A stretch of DNA of 64,000 bases from Trichomonas vaginalis G3. Its lineage: Eukaryota; Parabasalia; Trichomonadida; Trichomonadidae. Under the pieces are notes generated by a model. It ran no database searches, had not been told where the DNA came from, and saw only the letters and a program-made list of their open reading frames with translations. The stretch lies in contig NC_067207.1 of assembly GCF_026262505.1 (NCBI RefSeq), positions 27,558,082-27,622,081 on the forward strand. Direction: 5' to 3'. The first letter of the stretch is position 1; every line of letters starts with the position of its first letter. A program made the translations under genes and the position numbers. Below, one piece after another: positions 1-8,230 of the stretch.

Positions 1-1000
1 TCACAGTTTCAAAGGAATCTCTCTTCATTTCAGAGGAAGAATTAGCATTCAATTACTCCAATTTTTTGTGATGAATCAGCAAATATATTTAGGAGAAGGT
101 TATTAACCTGTCTTCTAACTTTTCTACCTCGTGAATTTCATGATTTTTCATCAATTTTTGTCAAGACTCTTCGTAGAGAGCCGTAAATCAGAGCAAAAAT
201 ATATTAGGGATAGATGGTATTCAACATGGTTTTCTATTTTTCTCACATGGAATTTTAATGATTGTGCAATGCGTATATGTTTTCAAGACTTTCGTAAATG
301 TTTTGTCAACAGAACGTGAATCTTTTGTCAATTCTTCATCGTAAGAGCACGTGAAATCAGACAAAAATTAATATTTAGGGTGACGAGGTTAATCTAAGCG
401 TTTTCTACCTGTTTCCTACCCCGTGATTATTTCATGGAATTTCCCGAAATAAAAATAAGTAGTTATTATTTATTTAATTTTTGGTAATGTAAATGACATG
501 ATCAGTGGAGTTTTTTGACTGAAGTGAAGGTATGACATTGTCAAAAATAACAGTTTATATAATGAAACAGTTATTTTTTTCAATTTTTCATTTACGAGAA
601 TGTCGGGTAGATAGGTTTAGATCTAACTCTGGTTTCTCACTGTTTTTCCTATTTCCCCTAACATGTTTAAAACACACAAATCATGAATTTGGTCATTTTT
701 CAGCAAAAGTCTGTTAAGAGAGTTAGGATCTAATCTGTTTCTCAACCTGTATTTTAACTCGCAGTTATTTTATAAGCGTTTGCACTGTAAAGCGTATTTT
801 TAATTAAATTTTTGTGAATACTCACGTTTGGAACACGCCTTAAGAGAGAAGTGAGAGTGGGCGGCGGGAGCGTCTCAACTCACGCGAAAGGGATAGTTAG
901 AAGGTCTCGATCTAACCTGTTTTTAACCTCTTTTCTACCCCAGTTATTTTATAAGGTTTTAATGGTAAACGTTATGAATTGTGAGACTCTAAAACAGTTT
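1..1000. repeat. Degenerate repeats, inverted relative to 1.93-3.18 kb
   Basis: At least five degraded copies of a unit containing a GATCTAAC core followed by TTCTACC-type sequence lie near 98-128, 385-420, 610-645, 721-750 and 901-940. TGTCAAGACTCTTCG (about 160-175) is the reverse complement of the CGAAGA-GTCTTGACA element that recurs after 1.93 kb, so this block is in opposite orientation to that one. Short reading frames here are not conserved between copies, and I call no gene. The arrangement resembles long repetitive ends of a Maverick element, but no terminal sequence is visible. Confidence 0.6.
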
Positions 1001-1900
1001 TGTAAGCTTCTATTTCTCGCTGAGAATATCGAATGTTTTAACTATGCGAAGGTTTCTTTATAATTCTCTCTTGACGTCAGATAGAAGGAAATCGTAAGCA
1101 TTGGATAGATTTTTTGTTCAGAAATGCTAACAGGTCCATTTTATTTCTGCTGTTTTTCTGCTTCTTTCTTTAAGTCTGCATAGTCGTTTCTCATTCGTTT
1201 CTACTTTGACGGAGTAGTTATATTTCCTCATTGCTGCTTAACATTTAGAACATTTGCGGTTCATTTTGCGTTATAATTCTGAAACCTTACCTGCTAAAAC
1301 AACTAAGGCGTCAATTGCTCTCTTCATCCAAACTAGCGGGTTTATTTGTTTTTCCATATTTACATCTTTTATCTTTATCTCTTATCTGCCATATCACTCA
1401 CAACATACGAAACAAAGTTGTCGTAAGGTCTTAAATTCTTCAGATTATATATAGTCAGAAACATTCTTATATACATGTCGCAATTTTTGCCATAACCTTA
1501 TGGTTGCAATGAAATCTAGAAACTCATAGTTTACCTTCGTATGAACTTCTTTATTCTTACTGAGTCGTTGGTTCACTTCAATTTCTCGAATTCAGGAATA
1601 GTTATGTTTGTTGTTGGATTTCAGGTAGTTAGGCCAAATGGTCAATAAATGTCCTCTCCTTTCATAAAGATACTGTTCATTTTGTCATCTTTCCGCACTA
1701 CAGTCTAAATTACATGTAAAAGTTCTTGCTTTATCTTCTGATTTCTGGTTGTCAAAAGTATATGGAAGAAGGAATGAAGCTTTTCATATTACCAACATAG
1801 ATGTTGGATTCATGACTAACGAGTTGGTGCTGTTGTTTGAATTGTTTTGCTTCGACATGACATTCTGTTCTTTATACAAAAAATAAAAAAATAAAAAAAT
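1001..1900 (-). other. Degraded stretch with short coding-like fragments
   Basis: Between the two inverted repeat blocks lies about 0.9 kb without a long frame. On the minus strand a 28-residue ORF with an ATG (1357 down to 1271) begins MEKQINPLVWMK. Further Lys/Glu-rich fragments near 1140-1240 are open for only 15-20 codons in changing frames. This looks like remains of a coding segment, perhaps of the transposon material to the right. No family is recognised. Confidence 0.3.
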
Positions 1901-1924
1901 AAAACTAACTTTTATTTTTTATTC

Positions 1925-3185
1925 GGGAAATACATGAAAAATTCAAGAGGGTAGAAATAGGTTAGAAAAACGGTTAGATCTAACCTTCTACCCTAAATTA
2001 TATTTTGGGTCTTTACATCATACGAAAAAGTCTTGACAAAACATTTACGAAAAAGTCATGTTGACAAAGCATGTACAGAAGAATTCATGAAATTCAAGAG
2101 GGTAGAAAAATGAGGTTAGAAAACATTTACGAAAGAAGTCTTGACAAACTTCGTAAGATGTCATGAAAATTCAAAGGGTAAAAACAGGTTAAAAACAGTT
2201 AGATCTAACCTTCTACCCTAAATTATATTTTTGGGTCTTACAGCTCATTACGATGAAGAATCTTGACAAAACATTTACGAAAAAGTTTGACAAAACATTT
2301 ACGAAGAAGTCATGACAAAACATTTACGAAGAAGTCATGACAAATTCAAGAGGGTAGAAACAGTGTAGAAAACAGTTAGATCTAACTTCGCTACCTCTAA
2401 ATTATATTTTGGTCCTTACACCATTATAAGAGAGTCTTGACAAAAATGTACGAAGAAGTCTTGACAACTTTCGAGAAGTCGACAAATTACGAAATCAGAA
2501 ATTCAAGAGGGTAGAAACCGTGTTAAAACGTTTTAGATCTAACCTTCTACTCGACATTCCGTCAAAACAAAAAATAAAAAATGACACTTTTTCATTAGAT
2601 AACTGTTATTTTGACGAAGTGAAGTTTGCACTTCGTCAAAAAAAATCTCCTAATCATAGTCTTTTCATACAAAAATACAAAAAATGACACTTTTTTTCAT
2701 TATACATGTTATTTTTACAAGTGAACGTTGCACTTCAAAAAATCCCTGAAATAGTCTTTATACAAAAAAATGAAGAATAAATGAAAATCAACTACTTTAT
2801 TTTCTATCTTAAGGAAATCCATGAAAATTATGAAATCAAGGTAAAAAAGAGGTGAAAAAACAGGTGAGATTCTAACCTTCTACCCTAAATTATATTTTTG
2901 GGTCCTTTACATTCATTACGATGAAGTCCTTGACACAAAACTTACGAAGAAGTCTTGACAAAACATTTACGAAGATCTTGACAAATTCAAGAGGTAGAAA
3001 AGAGTTAGAAACAGTGTTAGATCTAACCTTCTACCCTAAATTATATTTTTGGGTCCTTTACACCATTACGAAAGAAGTCTTGACAAAACATTTACGAAGA
3101 GTCTTGACAAATTCAGAGGGTAGAAAACAGTGTTAGAAAACAGGTTAGATTAACATGTTAACATAAATTATATTTTGGTCCGGAA
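1925..3185 (+). repeat. Degenerate tandem repeat with GGTTAGATCTAACC core
   Basis: Seven diverged copies at about 1960, 2190, 2365, 2525, 2850, 3000 and 3135 share the order: TTCAAGAGGGTAGAAA, a palindromic GTTAGATCTAAC core, CTTCTACCCTAAATTATATT, TTGGGTCCTTACA, then one or more CGAAGAAGTCTTGACAAAA blocks. Spacing varies from about 110 to 300 bases because the CGAAGAAGTCTTGACA block is itself present one to four times. An eighth copy lies at 4265-4325, beside the transposon genes. No coding potential is evident. Confidence 0.7.
2564..2772. repeat. Two direct ~100-bp repeats with a hairpin
   Basis: Two tandem copies (about 2564-2670 and 2671-2772) start with AAAAAATGACACTTTTT and end with ATAGTCTTT. 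Copy one contains a perfect 11-bp stem, TTGACGAAGTG (2611-2621) and its complement (2629-2639), around a 7-base loop. In copy two the stem has decayed to about AAGTG/CACTT. This pair interrupts the larger repeat array. Function is unknown. Confidence 0.55.
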
Positions 3186-3189
3186 CAAC

Positions 3190-3500
3190 TTTCTCTCATA
3201 GGGGCTGTGCAATACTCTTTGCGTAAGCGTTCAGAACCTTCTTCGAAACTCTTGGTCTCTCTTCGATTTGATTGAGATTGGAATTGCTGGGGTGGAGCTT
3301 GCTGGAACATCAAGTTGGGAAGTAAGGCATAGGCAGAGGAGGGTATTCGGAAGCCTTGTGGGTGGTAGTAACCTTGAGGTGGAAATTGTAGAAATTCGGA
3401 GGTACTTGCTGGAACTGAGGTTGCTGAGGAGACTGTTGTGGTTCTTTATTTCCTCTGGTTTGGGAAAGGACTCGGTTGGTGGGACATCGGCAATTCGTTT
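3190..3500 (-). pseudogene. Relic of a Pro/Gln-rich protein gene
   Basis: Minus-strand frames read as a low-complexity Pro/Gln/Tyr-rich protein (pieces such as QQSPQQPQFQQVPP, PPQGYYHPQG and FQQAPPQQFQSQSN), but the frame changes at least twice and no start is present. It ends near 3190 with a charged segment containing SFEEGSERLRKEY. Its position beside the transposon repeats suggests a dead Maverick gene. I infer a pseudogene from the composition of successive frames and cannot name a family. Confidence 0.35.
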
Positions 3501-3504
3501 GTGT

Positions 3505-3840
3505 CCTGTCGGAAGGAAAAACTTTCTGTTGAAGGAAAACACTTTTCCTGTTGGAAAGGAAAAACTTTCCTGTTGGAAGGAAAAAACTTTTTTCGTGATA
3601 GGAAAAATTTTTTCTGTCGGAAGGAAAAATTTTTCTGTTCGGAAGGAAAAATTTTTTCTGAATTTCGACAAAAAGTTCCTAATTTTTCGAAAATTTGAAT
3701 GGTTTACGGACGGACAACTCGAAAATTTTTCTTGTCGTCGGAAAAATTTTTCTGTCGAAGGAAAAACTTTTCCTGTCGGAAAGGAAAAACTTTTCTGTTG
3801 GAAGGAAAAACTTTCTGTCGGAAGGAAGGACTCGGAATGC
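3505..3840 (+). repeat. GGAAGGAAAAA-rich short tandem repeat
   Basis: About a dozen imperfect copies of a 20-30 bp unit, roughly CTGTCGGAAGGAAAAACTTTT, fill this stretch, interrupted at 3660-3730 by a non-repeat segment. The plus strand is purine-rich. Overlapping open frames on both strands are consequences of the repeat and are not called as genes. Confidence 0.65.
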
Positions 3841-3875
3841 CAGAAGGATTTGACGAGGCAGTTTACCTAATTTAA

Positions 3876-4193
3876 ATTAACGACTGCGTAAAAGACTACT
3901 TGCGCAAGGTCATGAAGCCCAAGGTCAAGTTCACCACTATTTCTGGAAGGTCTACACTTCAGCTCGAGATTGAAACCGGAATTCCAATTGAGGTACCAGA
4001 CGGGACAGCCTACGACGACATAAAGGACGCCAAAAGAGAAGCTCTTGTTAAGTTCCTAAACAAACGTCCTTGGATAAAATACCAAACAGAGGAGTCCAAT
4101 TCCACGAATTATACAATTCTCAGAGCACTGTTCCACTTCTCGGGTCAGCCGTTCTACATAACCTCAGAAGGCGACATCCAACCAGTTCAGTAA
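3876..4193 (+). CDS. Hypothetical protein fragment, possibly transposon-derived
   Basis: This frame is open from just after a stop at about 3875 to TAA at 4193, about 105 codons. The first ATG is at 3912 (about 93 residues, starting MKPKVKFTTISG). Codons upstream of it (DCVKDYLRKV) look like continuing protein, so the 5' part of a longer gene may have been lost into the adjoining array. The base composition is less AT-rich than its surroundings. No domain is recognised. It lies between repeat blocks and Maverick relics, so a transposon origin is likely but unproven. Confidence 0.4.
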   Translation: MNDCVKDYLRKVMKPKVKFTTISGRSTLQLEIETGIPIEVPDGTAYDDIKDAKREALVKFLNKRPWIKYQTEESNSTNYTILRALFHFSGQPFYITSEGDIQPVQ

Positions 4194-4333
4194 ACCTTAA
4201 CGTTTAGAGTAAAAACATTTTTTTATGTTTTTTGTGAAAGTTTTAAAATAAATTGTTTTCATGAGTTTTCTACGATGTTAGAAAAGTGGTTAGAAAACGT
4301 GTTAGATCTAACATGCTACCCTAAAAGTATTTT

Positions 4334-5198
4334 TCAATACTTTTTCAGCACTTTTCCGTAGTTATATATGAAAGACAATTCGAGATAAAAGTCATAGTAC
4401 AATGGAATAATATGTTGCACACCATTTGTTGTGAACCAAACTTGAAAGTCAGAGAAACTGTTACTAGGTGGTTCGTAGAATTTAGAAGCAAAGTCATAAA
4501 AGTCCTTACCAATACATAGAAAACTATTGTTGCTTGAACTGAAACTTGCATGACACATAACATTTTGAGGGTCAAACACGTTTCTATAAACTGTCAAATC
4601 TGCTGGTGGAAGTATAAATTTAAATGGACCATCTGGTGGTAATGGTTCGTTCTGGTTTAGTAACCGAAGAAATTGTGCCCAAGAACGTTTTGTCTACTTT
4701 CCAAAATAAAAACTCTGTATCTCTTGGAGGGTAATTTCAATCTTTTGAAATGAAACGGTGGAGTTCATCTTGTCATATTCTAGTTTCAGATAGTATGTTC
4801 CATTTAGTAAAGAGTTGTATTTTTTTTTGAATTCCAATAATATTTGTTCATTTGAGTTTGAAAGTCATTTAGAGTTTTCTCAAGACTTTCGTCTGAACGC
4901 ACTGTAAAGATTCTCATTTCGTCAAATTTGTCTATTAGACCATCAGAACCTTTATACTGCCCATGAAAATATACTGCGAACGTAAATGCGTTAGTTCTAT
5001 TTGAAAACAAAACTCTTCTAAATCCTATTGCCTTTGCATCTGAGGACTTTGAAGCCAACGAATTGGATAGTCAAACCTGTATGTTCGGGATGAAATTTCT
5101 TCATCTGAAATAGTCCTACAGCATTTGTAAAGATATAGTCTAACGGTTTTGTATCTGCTACTTTTTGTTCTTTGTTTTTCAACCTGAAGCATTTAATA
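4334..5198 (-). pseudogene. Copy A of an unknown Maverick-type protein, broken
   Basis: Successive minus-strand frames align end to end with the plus-strand gene at 10265-11112. Shared landmarks in order are TKPLD..FTN, DYP.RWL, AIGFRR, NVFDP, HASFS...NSFLC, YEPPS, SDFQVWFTT, IIPLY and FYLELSFIYNY. Copy A is broken by at least two frameshifts (near 5050 and 5085) and a stop near 4695. Only its last 87 codons (4334-4597) and an 84-codon middle piece (4804-5058) remain open. Function is unknown. Its placement with integrase, fibre and small amphipathic genes suggests a virion or element-specific protein. Some breaks could be sequencing errors. Confidence 0.65.
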
Positions 5199-5735
5199 TA
5201 TGTAAAATATATTGTTTTAAAGATGGTATGCCATATAGCTTCTTGAATTTGTTAAGAAGTATTTGAACGTATTTTCCATCTGTATCTCTAGTGTTTACAT
5301 AAGCATAGCCCGCCTTAGTAAAATATACTTGTAATTTCCTATCGTTTACGCCGGTATAAAAGTAAAAGAGTCTTGTTCTTCGCTATAGTAGTAAAACTCA
5401 AACGTATGCTTGCCATAGTCTGTAATTTCAATTGTTTCATCTTCTAGTTCGTCGACAATTCGAATACAATATCTCCAAATTTGCCTTTGTTCTTATTGTT
5501 TTAGAACGAGTGCCCCAACGTAAGTTTTCAAGTCTATTGTCGTTTCTTATATGGTTTATATGGTCTACAAAAGGTAAATTGTTAGGATTCAGTATAAAAA
5601 TGAGTTGCAATGACAACATGTTTAAGATAGTGTTTCCCACCCATCTTCATAATAGCATATCCGTCATTTCGCTCCCATTCGCTTAAAACTCTTTTTTGTC
5701 TTTTTGTTTCTGACTTCAAATGACTCACAAGTGAA
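5199..5735 (-). pseudogene. NUMOD4/HNH endonuclease-like gene, frameshifted
   Basis: Reading leftward, an N-terminal part resembles a NUMOD4-type segment (SFEVRN, then VLSEWERNDGYAIMKM, near 5725-5650). A break near 5605 is followed by an HNH_3-like core with VDHIN, then DNRLENLRW and GT, near 5590-5500. After another break a third part reads ITDYGKHTFEFYYYS and KLYGIPSLKQYI (5440-5200). HNH/NUMOD proteins nick or cut DNA and are common in homing elements and giant or virus-like DNA elements. The frame could run directly into copy A, so the two may once have been one protein. At least two frameshifts make it non-functional as read. Confidence 0.6.
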
Positions 5736-6040
5736 TTTCATATTTCTCATCTAACAACAAGTTTCCTTCAACTTGAGGTTCACTAACATCGAAAGGCATG
5801 TCCATAAGACGTTCTTCTTCTAACCTCTCTAGTCTGTTTGGATAATTGGCACGTGCTGTTTCCAAATCATTTCGTAGGTCAGACCAGCCAGTTTGTCATA
5901 GACTTTTATGGGTCTTCCTTCCTATATTTTAAAATTCTTCGAAACTCTCCAACCATATCTTTGCAACTCTGCTTTTATTCTAGCAGATTTTTCTATCCAT
6001 TCTATATGGGGCATTTTTATAAAATAAAAAAATATTTTTT
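5736..6040 (-). pseudogene. Coding relic, unknown transposon protein
   Basis: Minus-strand fragments such as RLERLEEERLMDMPFDVS (about 5830-5780) and AELQRYGWRVSKNF (about 5975-5930) look like protein but lie in different frames with stops between them. They lead into the HNH-like relic to the left. No family is recognised. I annotate this only because codon composition and charge pattern match the neighbouring broken genes. Confidence 0.35.
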
Positions 6041-6094
6041 CTTTACTTTACATAACGCCTGCTGCCATAAGTCTTTGACGCCAACCCATACCAG

Positions 6095-6622
6095 CTAATG
6101 AAGGTTGACTTGGTTTAGTTTCCAAACTAAACTTTGGTTTTGGTTTATCTTCAGTTTTTGGTTTTCTTCTTCTATCGGTTTTTCGTCACTTTTCGGTTTC
6201 TCTGACTTTACTTCACTTGCAGGAACAGTTGTGTCGTCAACATCTTCATAAATATCATATGCCATTTGTTTTTGTTTTCCTTTCAACTTTTTGTGTTTGT
6301 TGTAAAGTTTAGAATATTTCGACTCTAAGTCAATGAGATGTTCTATAATGAACTGTTGGTCAGTGAAGTAAACTTTTCCATCTGTTGTCTCGAAAGCTCC
6401 TTCAGACTTCAATATTTTATTTGTTGAGAGTCTGTTTCTTTTTTGAGATACTAGCCGTTCCATTTTGAAAAGTGACTTTGTAGTTAGGGTTTGTATTTCC
6501 AGACCTGGCACTTTCTATTATTGAATTTTTCTCTTCATCTGTAAGTTCTTTGACAGGTTTTGACAATGGTTCTGAACTTTTGTTTGTGGTGTCAAATCTA
6601 CCGTTTCAACTTCTTCGGTCAT
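6095..6622 (-). pseudogene. Broken Lys/Glu-rich Maverick protein
   Basis: A start at 6622 (MTEEVETVDLTPQTK) is preceded by TTTTTACTGAGATGAA, the same leader seen in front of other genes in this element. The frame breaks near 6530. A long open piece then runs from 6511 to 6095 in another frame, with FETTDGKVYFTDQQFIIEHL followed by a Lys-rich helical stretch and a Glu/Lys/Pro-rich tail. The composition suggests a coiled, charged structural or scaffold protein. No family is recognised. A single indel would account for the split. Confidence 0.5.
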
Positions 6623-6639
6623 TTCATCTCAGTAAAAAA

Positions 6640-6791
6640 TTTTAGTTTTGGTTTGTTTTCAACTGGTTGTTTAGGTTTTTTAAGTCGGTCTAAAATTCCT
6701 GAGGTATAGGAGAACTTGACAAACACGTGGTGTAATGCTGGAAGTCGACAAATCCATCTTGAACCCATTTGTCTCAATGCTGTATTGTTCA
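6640..6791 (-). pseudogene. Short ORF with a Maverick-style leader
   Basis: A second copy of the leader TTTTTACTGAGATGAA precedes an ATG at about 6791 (MNNTALRQMGSRWICRLP). The frame runs for about 50 codons to the leader of the next gene (6622). The peptide is not recognisably related to other proteins, and an overlapping frame looks equally plausible, so the gene body is probably decayed. It is listed because the leader is so well preserved. Confidence 0.35.
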
Positions 6792-6851
6792 TTTCATCTC
6801 AGTAAAAACTTTACATTCCCCACGTTTGAGGCGGTTGAGGTTGGTTATTGT

Positions 6852-7211
6852 TTACCCATTGTTGTGCTGGTTATATCCTCTGTTAAAGAATCTTTCACCT
6901 TGGTCCATATAGTGTCCTGCTTGGTTATAGTAGTCATTTGCTTTGTTATAATAGTTTCCTGCTTGTCTTCCTACATTGTCCATCCATCCTTGAACTTTTC
7001 CTCTTGTTTCAGGATTTGGAATAAGATTTGTTGCATCTCGTGCTACATCCCAACCTTTCTGTACAGTTTGTATAATAGGTTGTGCTTTCTCTTTAAGTAT
7101 ACCTAATGTACTCAAAATCTTCCTTCCAATTCCAAATGCACCTCTGGCTATTGTTCCCACTGCGGGTAAAAATCTGGATGCAACTCCTGCTAATGCGCCA
7201 AATAAACCCAT
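6852..7211 (-). CDS. Small amphipathic protein, MGLFGAL type
   Basis: This intact 119-residue frame has a clear ATG at 7211 and a TTTTTAACC leader. Residues 1-45 are hydrophobic and Gly/Ala-rich with spaced Arg/Lys (begins MGLFGALAGVASRFLPAVG) and could form a membrane-active amphipathic helix. Residues 70-119 are Tyr/Asn/Gln-rich with YYN repeats. A similarly built but shorter protein (MGFFSSIG...) is encoded at 11117-11359. By size, position and composition it recalls membrane-lytic minor capsid proteins of Polinton and adenovirus-like elements. That is analogy only. It is divergent from the integrase start at 7228, 16 bases away. Confidence 0.6.
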   Translation of the reverse strand: MGLFGALAGVASRFLPAVGTIARGAFGIGRKILSTLGILKEKAQPIIQTVQKGWDVARDATNLIPNPETRGKVQGWMDNVGRQAGNYYNKANDYYNQAGHYMDQGERFFNRGYNQHNNG

Positions 7212-7227
7212 TTCTTATGGTTAAAAA
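7212..7227. promoter_or_regulatory. Divergent promoter between small protein and integrase starts
   Basis: Only 16 bases, TTCTTATGGTTAAAAA, separate two opposed ATG codons. On the minus strand the leader reads TTTTTAACCATAAGAA then ATG, matching the TTTTTA-N(7-14)-ATG pattern of other genes in this element. Such spacing leaves no room for a conventional upstream promoter, so the motif itself is the best candidate for initiation. Confidence 0.4.
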
Positions 7228-8190
7228 ATGACGAATCCAAACAAGAACCCCTATGTTTCTAAAGCGACAAAGAAAGCACTCATGGTAAAAATCTTTAGTT
7301 CAACCCAAATGCTTGGTTTATGGATATCTTGGAAAACATTCCGAGAGTTAGAACAGATGGACCACCATACTGGCTAATATTTGTTGGTCAAAACACAAGA
7401 TACTGTGAAGCCATACCATTATGGTCCAAAAATATTTTAGATGTGAAAACTGCTTTGACAATATTCGTTGACAAATACCATCCAACAAAACTGACATCTG
7501 ACTGTGAAAGTTCTTTCAAATCAGATGATGTAAAAAACTATCTGCGTTCAAAAATGTAAACCAATATTTCATTGTCGACCAAAACCATTCTGCTCTTGGT
7601 GCATTGACGGTTGTATAAAAATGTTAAGAGACTTAAACCAACCACAAGGTGGTGAAGCAAATGAAATGTCATATGACGACAAATATAGACACTTCTCCAT
7701 GGCAAAGATGAGACAAGTTTTAAATATTTACAATAACCGTAAACAAAAAGGTTTGGGAAACCACTCCCCCGAAGAAATGAAAAACAACCCTGACTTAGAG
7801 AAAGACTATATATTTAATAATTTAGTCAAAAGAGACAAACAAGAAAGAATGCCGGGCTTCAAACTTCAGAAAGGTGACAAAGTAAAAATAGAAATACCTA
7901 AACGCGACCATATGAAAATACTATTGACTATGACAACAATGGGAACCCGACAGGTACTCACATTCGTGTTCGTAAAAAATAGAAGAAAGTATACAAGAGA
8001 ATATTATGAAGTTTTAGGCAAACATGGCAAAATGTACACACTGCAAGCAGAAGATAAACTACTATTGTCAGACCTCGTTTCAAACTTGTCAAAGTTCAAG
8101 GTGGTATACTTTCAAAGACAGTTCCTAACAAATATAAGACAACTCCTGACGAATATGCTAAAGAAGTTGAAAATGACGACTAAGCAATTC
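7228..8190 (+). pseudogene. Maverick-type retroviral-like integrase, internally deleted
   Basis: The start is at 7228 (MTNPNKNPYVSKATKKAL). After about 25 codons the frame jumps to the DDE core: WFMDI with the first catalytic Asp (about 7315), CEAIPLW, TSDCESS with the second Asp (about 7500), and NHSALGALDG where the third acidic residue is expected (about 7590). A C-terminal domain follows (NNRKQKGLG..SPEEM, LQKGDKVKI). Breaks lie near 7285, 7557, 7610 and 7900. The zinc-binding N-terminal region expected in Maverick integrases is missing. Integrases of this group cut and join element ends, but this copy cannot be active. Confidence 0.75.
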
Positions 8191-8230
8191 TATACCATGC
8201 GTAAACTGTCATGTAAGGTGGCATGTATTC

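Noticed and set aside
131-1454. Plus-strand ORFs of 60-70 codons
   Set aside because: They fall in degenerate repeats, differ between repeat copies and have no plausible protein pattern.
3231-3870. Overlapping ORFs of 146 and 200 codons on both strands
   Set aside because: They are produced by the GGAAGGAAAAA array and change frame with it.
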